A DNA stretch of 64,000 nt from Crossiella equi (GTDB lineage: Bacteria > Actinomycetota > Actinomycetes > Mycobacteriales > Pseudonocardiaceae): the NCBI RefSeq assembly GCF_017876755.1, contig NZ_JAGIOO010000001.1, forward strand, positions 8,603,786 through 8,667,785, given 5' to 3'. The translations under genes and the position numbers were made by a program. Below the pieces are notes generated by a model. It worked only from the letters and a program-made list of their open reading frames with translations, was not told the origin of the DNA and searched no databases. This document shows, in pieces, positions 8,304 to 18,081 of the stretch (its first letter is position 1; the number at the start of each line of letters is the position of its first letter).

Positions 8304-9277
8304 GGCAGCAGGGCGGCCAGGTCGGGCTTGCCGGAGACGAGCTTGTCCTGTGCCGCGAGGTCGGCCAGGGTCGCGATCGAGTCCCGGTTCACCGTGGCGG
8401 GCCAGTCCGGCAGCGTCATGGCCGCGACCTGGTCCTTGGTGATCTTGGTGTAGCCGGTGATCGCCTGGCGGGCCTCGTCCGGGTGCGCCTGGGCGTAGCT
8501 GAGGGACTCGTTGGCGGCCTCGGTGAAGCGCTTCACCAGGTCCGGCTGCTCCTTCTGGAGCTTGCCCGAGGTGAAGTAGGCCGCGACCGTCATCTTGGGC
8601 GCGGTGTCCACAAAGTTCCAGGCCACGACCCTCGCGCCCTGGTTGCGGGCCACGCTCAGGAAGGGTTCGACCACCCAGGCCGCCTCGACGTTGCCGTTCT
8701 GCAGCGCCGCGGGCATGTCCGGGAAGCCGAGCTCGGTGAACCTCACCGCGTCCGCGTCGCCCCCGGCCTTGCGGACCGAGGCGCGGATCGTGGTGTCACC
8801 GATGTTCTTCAGCGTGTTCACCGCGACGCTGCGCCCGGCCAGGTCCTTCGCGGACTTGACCGGGGAGTCGCCGCGCACCACGACCGCGCCGAAGTCACCG
8901 CCGTCCTTGCCGGAGGAGGAGGTGCCGTTGGCCACGACCTTGACGTCCAGGCCCTTGTCCCGGGCCACCAGCAACGAGGTGATGTTGCTGAACCCGAAGG
9001 TCAGCTGGCTGCTCATCACCCCGGGCAGGATGGCCGCGCCGCCCTGGCCGGTCTCCATGCGCAGGTCGATGCCGCGCTTGGCGAAGAAGCCCTTCTCCTT
9101 GCCTAGGTAGATGGGGGCGACGTCCACGACCGGCACCACGCCCAGTGACACCGGGGTGGTCGAACCGGAGGGGGTGGAGGAGGCCCCGACGTTGGCGACG
9201 GGGGAGGCGCAGCCGGTGAGCACGAGCGCGCCGGATAGCAGAAGGCCGGTGGTACGCAGGGAAAACCTGGCGCTCAC
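8300..9277 (-). CDS. ABC-type solute-binding lipoprotein (SsuA/NMT1-like), first gene of operon
   Basis: 325 residues from a GTG at 9277. The N-terminus VSARFSLRTTGLLLSGALVL followed by TGC is a lipoprotein signal with a lipobox cysteine. The mature domain begins SLGVVPVVDVAPIYLGKEKG and belongs to the NMT1/SsuA-like binding proteins, similar to the one at 3366-4352. It is the promoter-proximal gene of an eight-gene leftward operon (binding protein, permease, permease, ATPase, PobA, binding protein, kinase, roadblock). An upstream in-frame ATG at 9355 would give a 26-residue charged extension before the signal peptide and is less likely. Confidence 0.87.
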   Translation of the reverse strand: MSARFSLRTTGLLLSGALVLTGCASPVANVGASSTPSGSTTPVSLGVVPVVDVAPIYLGKEKGFFAKRGIDLRMETGQGGAAILPGVMSSQLTFGFSNITSLLVARDKGLDVKVVANGTSSSGKDGGDFGAVVVRGDSPVKSAKDLAGRSVAVNTLKNIGDTTIRASVRKAGGDADAVRFTELGFPDMPAALQNGNVEAAWVVEPFLSVARNQGARVVAWNFVDTAPKMTVAAYFTSGKLQKEQPDLVKRFTEAANESLSYAQAHPDEARQAITGYTKITKDQVAAMTLPDWPATVNRDSIATLADLAAQDKLVSGKPDLAALLP

Positions 9278-9398
9278 ATCCTGCCTGGTCGGTGGAATGG
9301 GGTTTACGTGTGGGGATCGCCGCCGCAGCACCCCGGCGATGCTAGGGGGTGTCACCCGATCGGGAAATCGTCCATCCGGGTCGGTCTTGGCATTTTTG

Positions 9399-9411
9399 GT
9401 CCACAGTGGAC
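9399..9411. promoter_or_regulatory. GTCCACAGTGGAC palindrome upstream of the pobA-transport operon
   Basis: A perfect 13-base palindrome (centre A) lies in the noncoding stretch 122 bases upstream of the first binding-protein gene. The same palindrome recurs inside several coding regions of this window, so it may be a genome-wide motif and not an operon-specific operator. Confidence 0.35.
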
Positions 9412-9519
9412 GATGATGTTCAAATCAGTGAATCCCCATGTGGAATCGGTTGCTCGGCAGCGTGGAATCGGTTGCGCGGCTCATTTTCAAGTGGGTTTGC
9501 CGGGATATTTTGGTCTGGG

Positions 9520-9769
9520 CGTCAACTGGAGTACCTGGTCCCCGCTGGCCAGGGGACGGTACTTCGGCCGTGCCGCCGTGAGTGCTTCGCCGGTTTGACT
9601 GCGGAGGGTGAGCGCGTGCGGCGCTGGGGTTGCCGCATTCCGGTCGAACGTGACTGGCTCATCGACGATTTGGCGGCGATGCGCGAAGGCCTTGTCGGAA
9701 CTGTCCGGCTGGGTGTCATTCCGGCTGCGCTGACTGTCGTTTCCCTTGTCGCTCCGGCATTCCGCGCGT
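9520..9769 (+). pseudogene. Decayed LysR-family regulator gene
   Basis: The rightward sequence starts RQLEYLV in one frame and continues RGRYFGRAAVSASP in the next, matching the LysR helix-turn-helix start (RQLEYFVALARERHFGRAA type). After an apparent internal deletion it resumes GLTAEGERVRRWGCRI and then DDLAAMREGLVGTVRLGVIP, the linker and first strand of the effector domain. It stops after APAFRA. So there is one frameshift, one deletion and loss of the rest of the effector domain. The stretch is visibly poorer in G+C than its neighbours. Its divergent position suggests it once controlled the pobA-transport operon. The remaining bases 9278-9519 and 9770-10002 hold no convincing gene. Confidence 0.65.
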
Positions 9770-10002
9770 CCGATCGGCAAGCCTGTGTTCTCCGTCCTCT
9801 TGCGACATAGCACAGGGTTCCACCGAGTGTGCACCCGGCGCCGCCCTGACCTGTGTGGACGGTGGGCCGCCGGGCCCGGTTTGGCGACTCCCCGTGCACG
9901 AGGAGTGCGGTACGCCCACGTCGCCGTTCCCGTGGGTCGACGGCGCGCGCCCGCGGTCGGCCGTCCGTTGAAAGTCTCTTGCGCGGAAGATATCGTGGGG
10001 GG

Positions 10003-10839
10003 ATGACCGAGCTGGGGCTCGCCGACACCAACGGCATCCTCGCGCAGCCCTGGCTGCGCCCGGCGCGCACGACCAGCGGGCTCGGGCTCGCCGAGGTCTA
10101 CCTCTCCGCCCAGCACGAGCGGCCCTACCGCGCCGAGTTCGCCCCGGCCCGCAGCCACCAGCTCATCCTGCACACCTCCGGCCCGGCCGGGGTGCGGCGC
10201 GGGACCGGGGCCCCTCGACGGGTCCCGGTCGGCGGCCTGTTCCTGCAGCCCGCACACCGGCCGCTGGCCGTCGAGCTGTGCGACCCCCTGGACACCGTGC
10301 ACGTCTACCTCACCGACACCGCCGTGCCCGGACCGCTCACCGAACGCCTCGGCGTCCGTGACGCCCTGCTCGAACACCTGGTCCTGGCCCTGGACGGCGT
10401 GGTCCGCGACTGGCAGCCCAGTGCCCGCGCCTACGCCGAGCAGCTCGGCCTGATGATCGCCGCCCAGCTCGCACACCGGCACGGCCTGGCCCCCGTCGCC
10501 GAGCCCGTGCGGCGCGGCCTGTGCGACGAGCGGTTCGGGAAGGTCCACGAGTTCGTGGTGGAGCACCTGGCCGAACCGCTGTCGCTGACCGACCTGGCGC
10601 GTGTCGCCGGGCTCAGCGTCAGCCAGTTCGCCCGCCAGTTCACCGCCCGCACCGGCCTGGCCCCGCACCGCTGGCTGCTGCGCGAGCGCCTGGACCGCGC
10701 CAGCGTGCTGCTGCGCGCCACCGACACCCCGATCGCCGCCATCGCCGCCGCCTGCGGGTTCTCCCACCAGGAGCACCTCACCCGCGTCATGCGCAGCCAC
10801 CTCGACACCACCCCCGCCGCGCTTCGCCGGGCCGGGTGA
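10003..10839 (+). CDS. AraC-family transcriptional regulator
   Basis: 278 residues. The C-terminal two helix-turn-helix motifs are clear: LSLTDLARVAGLSVSQFARQ and then PIAAIAAACGFSHQEHLTRV, ending near TPAALRRAG. The N-terminal 150 residues form a cupin-like sensing domain, as in AraC proteins of the DUF2917/ligand-binding type. The ATG at 10003 was chosen because the longer upstream frame is arginine-rich and unlike the family. It is followed after 73 bases by the hydroxyquinol operon in the same direction, so it is the likely activator of that operon. The 10840-10912 gap would then hold the promoter. Confidence 0.88.
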   Translation: MTELGLADTNGILAQPWLRPARTTSGLGLAEVYLSAQHERPYRAEFAPARSHQLILHTSGPAGVRRGTGAPRRVPVGGLFLQPAHRPLAVELCDPLDTVHVYLTDTAVPGPLTERLGVRDALLEHLVLALDGVVRDWQPSARAYAEQLGLMIAAQLAHRHGLAPVAEPVRRGLCDERFGKVHEFVVEHLAEPLSLTDLARVAGLSVSQFARQFTARTGLAPHRWLLRERLDRASVLLRATDTPIAAIAAACGFSHQEHLTRVMRSHLDTTPAALRRAG

Positions 10840-10912
10840 ACGCGCGTTCCGTGCAGGCGCGGGGGCGCGTTCGTGCAGGACCCGGCCCGCCTGGACGCTG
10901 AATACTCCGGCC

Positions 10913-12802
10913 ATGGTCTCCTTCACCCACACCGCCAGCCCCTCCCGGATCGTCTTCGGCGCGGGCGCGCTGGCCCGGCTGGCGGAGGAGGTCGGGCGCC
11001 TCGGCGGTACCCGGGTGCTGCTCATCGGCAGCCCTCGGGCCTCCGAGTCGGCCGCCGCGCTGCTCGGGCCGCTGCTGGCGAGCCGGTTCACCGAGCCCGC
11101 CACGCACACCCCGGTCGAGGTCACCGAACGCGCGCTGGCCGGGCTCGGCGACGTGGACTGCCTGGTCGCGGTCGGCGGCGGCTCGGCGATCGGGCTCTCG
11201 AAGGCGCTGGCCCTGCGCACCGGCCTGCCGCAGCTGGTCGTGCCCACCACGTACGCGGGCTCGGAGGTCACCCCGGTCCTGGGGCAGACCGAGCACGGCG
11301 TCAAGACCACGCTCAGCTCGCCGGAGGTGCTGCCGGAGACCGTGGTCTACGACCCCGAGCTCACCGCGGGCCTGCCGCTCGCGCTGTCCCTCACCAGTGG
11401 GGTGAACGCGCTCGCGCACGCGGTCGAGGCGCTGTACGCGCCCAACGCGAACCCCCTGGTCGAGCGAACCGCGGTGGAGGCCATCACCCGCCTGGGTCGT
11501 TCGCTGCCGAGACTCGCCGCCGACCCGGCCGCGCGCGAGGACGTGTTGCTGGGTGCCTGGCTGGCCGGGACCTGCCTGGCCTCGGTCGGCATGGGCCTGC
11601 ACCACAAGCTGTGCCACACCCTGGGCGGTACGTTCGGGCTGCCGCACGCGCGCACCCACACCGTGGTGCTGCCGCACGCCATGGCCTACAACGCCGAGGC
11701 CGCCCCTGAGGCGATGCGCCTGGTCGCGGACGCCCTCGGCGTGACCGACGCGCCGCGCGCGGTGTTCGAGCTGGTCCGCTCGCTGGGCGGGCCGACCTCG
11801 TTGCGCGAGCTGGGCCTGGCCGAGGCGGACCTGCCCCGCGTGGTCGAGCTGGCCACCGCCGCGCCGTACCCGAACCCGCGCCCGGTCACCGCACCCGGCC
11901 TGACCGGGCTGCTGGCCGCCGCCTGGCACGGTGAACCGCCCGCGGCGACCGGCCCGCCGGACCTGGCCCCGCTGACCGAGGAGGTCGTGGCCAGCTTCGA
12001 CCACACCCCGGACGCGCGCACCCGACAGTTGCTCACCGACCTCGTCCGCACGCTGCACGCCTACGTCGGCCGCAACGACCTGACGCAGCCGGAGTGGCAG
12101 GCCGCGATCGGTTTCCTCACCCGCACCGGCCAGATCAGCACCGCGACCCGGCACGAGTTCGTGCTGCTCTCGGACGTGCTGGGCGTGTCCAGCGCGGTGG
12201 ACATCCTCACCAACTCGCGCACCCCGGACACCACGCCCTCGGCGGTGCTGGGCCCGTTCTACGTGGACGGCCCGCCGGAGGCCGGGCACGGCGCGGACCT
12301 GGCCCCCGGCCTGGACGGCACCCCGCTGTTCGCCGAGATCACCGTCACCGACACGCACGGGAAGCCGGTCGCGGACGCGGTGGTGGACGTGTGGCAGGCC
12401 AACGAGGACGGTTTCTACGACGTGCAGCTGGAGCTGGACGGCCCGGTCCTGCGCGCGCGGTTGCGCACCGATGCCCAGGGGCGCCTGGACTTCCGGGCCA
12501 TCCTGCCCGCCGAGTACCCGATCCCGGAGGACGGACCGGTCGGCCAGCTGCTGACCAGGGTCGGGCGGCACCCGTACCGGGCACCGCACGTGCACTTCAT
12601 GATCGGCAAGCCGGGCTACCGGACGCTGGTCACGCAGCTGTTCGTCGGGGACGGCGAGTACCTGGACTCCGACACCGTGTTCGGCGTGAAGAGCGGCCTG
12701 GTCGTCGACTTCCCCGCCCACGACGGCCCGGCCCCGGACGGCCGTCCGGGCCCGTGGCGGTCCCTGGACTTCACCTTCCGCATCGCCGAGGAGGGCGCAT
12801 GA
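10913..12802 (+). CDS. Fusion protein: maleylacetate reductase and hydroxyquinol 1,2-dioxygenase
   Basis: 629 residues in one uninterrupted frame. Residues 1 to about 345 are an iron-type alcohol dehydrogenase fold of the maleylacetate reductase group, with AVGGGSAIGLSKALAL (86-101), PTTYAGSEVT (111-120) and GLHHKLCHTLGGTFGLPHARTH. Residues about 350-629 are an intradiol dioxygenase of the hydroxyquinol type: an N-terminal helical domain, VLGPFYVDG, VWQANEDGFYD with one iron-ligand tyrosine, then HPYRAPHVHF with both ligand histidines. The dioxygenase opens hydroxyquinol to maleylacetate, which the reductase turns into 3-oxoadipate, so consecutive steps are joined. The stop overlaps the next start (ATGA). 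The order is reductase first, although the dioxygenase acts first. Confidence 0.88.
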   Translation: MVSFTHTASPSRIVFGAGALARLAEEVGRLGGTRVLLIGSPRASESAAALLGPLLASRFTEPATHTPVEVTERALAGLGDVDCLVAVGGGSAIGLSKALALRTGLPQLVVPTTYAGSEVTPVLGQTEHGVKTTLSSPEVLPETVVYDPELTAGLPLALSLTSGVNALAHAVEALYAPNANPLVERTAVEAITRLGRSLPRLAADPAAREDVLLGAWLAGTCLASVGMGLHHKLCHTLGGTFGLPHARTHTVVLPHAMAYNAEAAPEAMRLVADALGVTDAPRAVFELVRSLGGPTSLRELGLAEADLPRVVELATAAPYPNPRPVTAPGLTGLLAAAWHGEPPAATGPPDLAPLTEEVVASFDHTPDARTRQLLTDLVRTLHAYVGRNDLTQPEWQAAIGFLTRTGQISTATRHEFVLLSDVLGVSSAVDILTNSRTPDTTPSAVLGPFYVDGPPEAGHGADLAPGLDGTPLFAEITVTDTHGKPVADAVVDVWQANEDGFYDVQLELDGPVLRARLRTDAQGRLDFRAILPAEYPIPEDGPVGQLLTRVGRHPYRAPHVHFMIGKPGYRTLVTQLFVGDGEYLDSDTVFGVKSGLVVDFPAHDGPAPDGRPGPWRSLDFTFRIAEEGA

Positions 12803-14547
12803 GCGAGTTCGACACCGACGTGCTGGTGGTGGGCAGCGGCCCGGCGGGAGGCGCGGCGGCGGCCCTGCTGGCCACGTACGGCGTCCGCACCGTGCTGGTG
12901 AACAAGTACGGCTGGCTGGCCAACACACCCCGCGCACACATCACCAACCAGCGCACGATGGAGGTCCTGCGCGACCTGGGGGTGGAGCAGGAGGCGCTGG
13001 CGCTGGGCGTGCCCCAGGACCTGATGGGCGACACCGTGCTGTGCACCTCGCTGACCGGGCCGGAGATCGCCCGCATCCGCAGCTGGGGCAGCGGCCCGGC
13101 CTCGGCCACCGAGTACGCGGCGGCCAGCCCGTGCGGCATGGTCGACCTGCCGCAGACCTACCTGGAACCGATCCTGGCCAAGACCGCGGCGGCGCGGGGC
13201 GCGAAACTGCGCCTGGACACGGAGTTCCTGTCCTTCACCCAGGACGGGGACGGCGTGACGGCCCTGCTGCGCGACCGCGTCCGGGGCGACGACTTCCCCT
13301 TCCGCGCCCGGTACCTGATCGGCGCGGACGGTGCCCGCAGCCTGGTCGCCGAGCAGGCGGGCCTGCCCATCGCCGGACAGGCGGGCAAGGCGGGCAGCAT
13401 GAACATCACCTTCAAGGCCGACCTCGCCCCGCACGTGGCCCACCGCCCGAGCGTCCTGTACTGGGTCCTGCGCCCGGGCGCCCGGCTGGGCGGTATCGGC
13501 ATGGGCCTGGTCCGCATGGTCCGCCCGTGGCACGAGTGGCTCCTGGTGTGGGGCTACGACATCGACGCCCCACCACCGTCCATTTCGGATGACGAGGCGA
13601 TCCGGGTGGTGCGGGACCTGGTGGGCGACCCGGACCTCCAGGTGGAGATCACCGGAACCTCCCTGTGGACGGTCAACCACAACCACGCCACCGAGTACTC
13701 GCGGGGCCGGGTCTTCTGCGCGGGCGACGCGGTCCACCGCCACCCCCCGTCGAACGGCCTGGGCTCGAACACCTCGGTCCAGGACGCCTACAACCTGGCG
13801 TGGAAACTGGCGATGGTCCTGCGCGGCCACGCGGGCACCGGCCTGTTGGACACCTACACCGCCGAACGGGCCCCGGTGGGCGAACAGATCGTCCACCGGG
13901 CGAACCTGAGCCGAGACCAGTTCACCCCGATCTTCACCGCCCTGGACTGCCTGGACGCCCCGGACGACGAGGCGATCAACCGAGGCCTGGCCGCCTGCCT
14001 GGCCCCGACCGAGGAGGGCGCCCGCCGCCGGGCGGAACTGGCCAAGGCGGTGGAGCTGAAGAACTACGAGTTCAACGCGCACGGCGTGGAGCTGAACCAG
14101 CGCTACCGGTCCACGGCGGTCGCCGCCACCGAACCGGAGACCTTCGACCGCGACCCGGAGCTGTACCACCAGCCGACCACCCGCCCCGGCGCGAAACTGC
14201 CCCACGCCTGGCTGGTCGACGCCCAGGGGCACCGCGTGTCCACCCTGGACCTGGTGGGCGGCGGCGAGTTCACCGTGCTGACCGGCCTGTCGGGCACGGC
14301 GTGGGTGCGGGCCGCCGCGGAGCTCACCGCGACCACCGGCCTCCCGCTGCGCACCGTGCGGGTCGGGGTGCCGGAGGCACGGGATGCCTACGGGGACTGG
14401 TCGCGGTTGCGGGAGACCGAGGAGTCGGGCTGCCTGCTGGTGCGGCCGGACGGCCACGTGGCCTGGCGGTGCGGGTCGGCGCTGCCCGAGGCCGAGGCCG
14501 CGGTGGCACTGGCGGCCGCGGTGAACGGCGTGCTCTCCCGGGGCTGA
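12799..14547 (+). CDS. FAD-dependent phenol/resorcinol-type hydroxylase
   Basis: 582-residue class A flavoprotein of the TfdB/phenol 2-monooxygenase group. FAD motifs are VLVVGSGPAGGAAAALLATY at the N-terminus, YLIGADGARSLVAEQAG in the middle and RVFCAGDAVHRHPPSNGLGS near residue 310. The C-terminal thioredoxin-like domain is typical of this subgroup. It is translationally coupled to the fused ring-cleavage gene. The likely role is therefore to make hydroxyquinol (1,2,4-benzenetriol) from resorcinol, hydroquinone or a related phenol in the cytoplasm with NAD(P)H and O2. The exact phenol cannot be read from sequence. An older alternative label for the family is 2,4-dichlorophenol 6-monooxygenase. 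Confidence 0.85.
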   Translation: MSEFDTDVLVVGSGPAGGAAAALLATYGVRTVLVNKYGWLANTPRAHITNQRTMEVLRDLGVEQEALALGVPQDLMGDTVLCTSLTGPEIARIRSWGSGPASATEYAAASPCGMVDLPQTYLEPILAKTAAARGAKLRLDTEFLSFTQDGDGVTALLRDRVRGDDFPFRARYLIGADGARSLVAEQAGLPIAGQAGKAGSMNITFKADLAPHVAHRPSVLYWVLRPGARLGGIGMGLVRMVRPWHEWLLVWGYDIDAPPPSISDDEAIRVVRDLVGDPDLQVEITGTSLWTVNHNHATEYSRGRVFCAGDAVHRHPPSNGLGSNTSVQDAYNLAWKLAMVLRGHAGTGLLDTYTAERAPVGEQIVHRANLSRDQFTPIFTALDCLDAPDDEAINRGLAACLAPTEEGARRRAELAKAVELKNYEFNAHGVELNQRYRSTAVAATEPETFDRDPELYHQPTTRPGAKLPHAWLVDAQGHRVSTLDLVGGGEFTVLTGLSGTAWVRAAAELTATTGLPLRTVRVGVPEARDAYGDWSRLRETEESGCLLVRPDGHVAWRCGSALPEAEAAVALAAAVNGVLSRG

Positions 14548-14556
14548 GCCAGGCGG

Positions 14557-15258
14557 TCAGCGGCGCGTGGCCAGGTCCCGTTCGATCGCCGCGCACGTCT
14601 CCAGCAGCCGCGGCAGGAGGTCGGCCTCCATGGACTCCGGGGTGGCACGGCTCGCGTGGGTCGCTATGTTGACCGCCGCCACCACCTTGCCCGTGTGGTC
14701 CCTGATCGGGGCCGCGATCGAGCGGAGGCCGTCCTCCAGTTCGCCGTCCACCAGGGCCCAGCCGCGGGTGCGGGTCGTGGCGAACCGGGGGTCGCCCTCG
14801 GCGGCCAGCAGGACCTGGCCCATGGAGGTCCTCGTGGCCGGGAAGCGGGTGCCCACGCTGATGCCCACCGTCATGATGCGGGTCACCGCCGCCCGGGCCA
14901 CGTAGACCACGTCGTCGCCGTCCAGGACCGAGACCGAGCTCGACTCGCCGACCGTCGCCGACAGGCGGGACAGGTGGGGCTGGGCCACCTCGGGCAGGGT
15001 CTGGCTGGAGAGGTAGGCGTAGCCCAGTTCCAGGACCCTGGGGGTCAGGCGGAAGTGTTTGCCGTCGGTGTGGACGTAGCCGAGGTCGGTGAGGGTCAGC
15101 AGGAAGCGGCGGGCCGCCGCCCTGGTCAGGTCGGTCCTGCGGGCGACCTCCGCCAGGGTCAGCTCCGGGGTGTCGTGGCCGAAGGCCGTCAGGACCGCCA
15201 GGCCACGGGCCAGGGACTGGACGTGGTGGGCCGCTCGCTCTTCCTGCTTCTCGTCCAT
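14557..15258 (-). CDS. IclR-family regulator (PcaR/PcaU-like)
   Basis: 233 residues. The N-terminal winged helix includes LTLAEVARRTDLTRAAARRF, and the C-terminal IclR effector domain includes VGTRFPATRTSMGQVLLA and GLRSIAAPIRDHTGKVVAAV. This profile matches PcaR/PcaU/CatR-type IclR regulators of beta-ketoadipate genes. The ATG at 15258 lies 10 bases after the thiolase stop, making it the last gene of catI-catJ-pcaF-iclR. It should bind the PcaR-like double operator at 17995-18028 in front of catI and respond to 3-oxoadipate or an aromatic acid, by analogy with PcaR. Confidence 0.86.
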   Translation of the reverse strand: MDEKQEERAAHHVQSLARGLAVLTAFGHDTPELTLAEVARRTDLTRAAARRFLLTLTDLGYVHTDGKHFRLTPRVLELGYAYLSSQTLPEVAQPHLSRLSATVGESSSVSVLDGDDVVYVARAAVTRIMTVGISVGTRFPATRTSMGQVLLAAEGDPRFATTRTRGWALVDGELEDGLRSIAAPIRDHTGKVVAAVNIATHASRATPESMEADLLPRLLETCAAIERDLATRR

Positions 15259-15268
15259 GGTCTCCCGA

Positions 15269-16434
<1,166 letters not shown>

Positions 16435-16438
<4 letters not shown>

Positions 16439-17184
16439 GACCGCTCCTTCAGCTCGCGCAGGGTGGACAGCTCCGCCGCCGTCGGCGCCGGGGTCTCGGA
16501 CAGCTCGGGACAGACGCGCAGGTCCCAGCCGGTGGCGGCGCGCACCTGCTCGACCGTCACGCCCGGGTGCACCTGGGTCAGCGTCAGCTCCCGGGTCTCC
16601 GGATCCGGGCGCAGCACGCCCAGGTCGGTGATCACCACGGTCGGCCCGGCACCGCGCAGGCCCAGGCGCTCGCGGTCCCCGGGACCCCGGCCGTGCCCGA
16701 CGGAGGTCACGAAGTCCACCCGGTCCACGAAGGTCCGCTTGGACTGCCGCACCACCACGAACACCTCGCGGCAGGACGCGGCGATCTCCGGCGCCCCACC
16801 GGCCCCGGGCAGGCGCACCTTGGGCTCGCGGTAGTCGCCGACCACGGTGGTGTTGATGTTGGCGAAGCGGTCCAGTTGCGCCGCGCCCAGGAAACCGACG
16901 TCGATGCGGCCGGGCTGCAGCCAGTAGTTGAACACCTCGGGCACGCTGATCACCGCGTCCGCGGACTCGGCCAGGATGCCGTCGCCGATCGAGGCGGGCA
17001 GGCGGTCCGGCTTGGAGCCCAGCGTGCCGGACTCGTAGATCAGCACCAGGTCCGGGGCGTGCGTCAGGCGGGCCAGGTTGGCCGCGGTGGACGGCAGGCC
17101 GATGCCCACGAAACAGCGCGTGCCGTCGCCCAGCGCCCGCGCCGCGGCGACCGACATCATCTCGTCAGCGGTGTACTCGCTCAT
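16435..17184 (-). CDS. catJ: 3-oxoadipate CoA-transferase, subunit B
   Basis: 249 residues. The catalytic glutamate lies in LIYESGTLGS, and the glycine-rich region GIGLPSTAANLARL starts the acyl-CoA site. The family is CoA-transferase type I of the CatI-CatJ/glutaconate CoA-transferase kind. With subunit A it transfers CoA from succinyl-CoA to 3-oxoadipate. The ATG overlaps the subunit A stop by 4 bases and its own stop overlaps the thiolase start by 4. The order A-B-thiolase is the standard one for this pathway. Confidence 0.86.
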
Positions 17185-17981
17185 CGGGCCAGCTCCTCCA
17201 GCCACTCGCCGAACCGGTCCCGGTCCCGGGAGATCGCGTCCCAGTCCGAGTAGAAGCTGTTGTCGCGCTCGGAGTACCCCTGCGCGTACGAGGGGTGCGC
17301 GCCCCCGGGCACCGCCGCCACGGCGGTGACCGCCCAGGAGGGCAGCACGACCGCGCCCGGCACCGGGGTCAGCTCGTCCACGACCTCCTCGACGGTGACC
17401 AGGCTGCGCGTGGCCGCCAGCACCGCCTCCTTCTGCACGCCGAGCAGGCCCCACAACTGCACGTTGCCCAAGCGGTCGGCGCGCTGCGCGTGGATGACCG
17501 TGACATCGGGGTTGAGCGCGGGCACCGCGGCCAGCCGCTCCCCGGTGAACGGGCAGGTGATGGCCTTGATGGTCGGCGTGACCTCGGCCAGGTCGGTCCC
17601 GGAGTACCCGCGCAGCACCGCGAACGGCAGCCCGGAGGCCCCGGCCACGTACCGGTTGGCCATGCCCGCGTGGCTGTGCTCCTCCAGCTCCAGCGGCGCG
17701 GGCCAGGCGTGCTCGACCGCGTCGCGGAAGCGGTGCAGCGAGCCCACCCCCGGGTTGCCGCCCCAGGAGAAGACCAGCTTGCGCGCGCACCCGGCGCCGA
17801 TCAGCTGGTCGTAGACGAGGTCGGGGGTCATGCGCACCAGCGTCAGCTCGCGCCTGCCCTGCCGGATGATCTCCTGCCCGGCCGCCATCGGGATGAGGTG
17901 GGTGAAGCCTTCCAGGGCCACGACGTCGCCGTCGTGCACGAGCTCGGCCACCGCGTCGGCCAGCGACATGATCCGTGCCAT
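17181..17981 (-). CDS. catI: 3-oxoadipate CoA-transferase, subunit A
   Basis: 266 residues from the ATG at 17981, which has GGAGCGG just upstream; an in-frame ATG 30 bases earlier lacks this. Family motifs include ALEGFTHLIPMAAGQEIIR and RKLVFSWGGNPGVGSLHRFR, typical of CatI-type subunits. It is the first gene of the leftward operon (catI-catJ-pcaF-iclR). Its promoter must lie in the 100-base gap it shares with the divergent kinase gene, where the PcaR-like operator pair is located. It catalyses activation of 3-oxoadipate together with subunit B. Confidence 0.86.
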   Translation of the reverse strand: MARIMSLADAVAELVHDGDVVALEGFTHLIPMAAGQEIIRQGRRELTLVRMTPDLVYDQLIGAGCARKLVFSWGGNPGVGSLHRFRDAVEHAWPAPLELEEHSHAGMANRYVAGASGLPFAVLRGYSGTDLAEVTPTIKAITCPFTGERLAAVPALNPDVTVIHAQRADRLGNVQLWGLLGVQKEAVLAATRSLVTVEEVVDELTPVPGAVVLPSWAVTAVAAVPGGAHPSYAQGYSERDNSFYSDWDAISRDRDRFGEWLEELAR

Positions 17982-17994
17982 TGCCGCTCCAAAT

Positions 17995-18028
17995 GTTCGC
18001 ATTGCGCACACAAGTTCTGCATACGAAC
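17995..18028. promoter_or_regulatory. Two PcaR/PcaU-like 15-base operator elements before catI
   Basis: GTTCGCATTGCGCAC (17995-18009) and, 19 bases further on, GTTCTGCATACGAAC (18014-18028) form two related, partly palindromic elements facing each other. The form GTTCG-N5-CGNAC matches what I recall of PcaR/PcaU (IclR-family) sites in Pseudomonas and Acinetobacter. They lie 14-47 bases upstream of the catI start, where a repressor or activator would act, and the operon encodes an IclR regulator of this subgroup. Confidence 0.55.
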
Positions 18029-18081
18029 ACTAGACCCGGGTCTGGCTGGGCGTCAACGACCGGCCTCCCTACACTTCCCGC

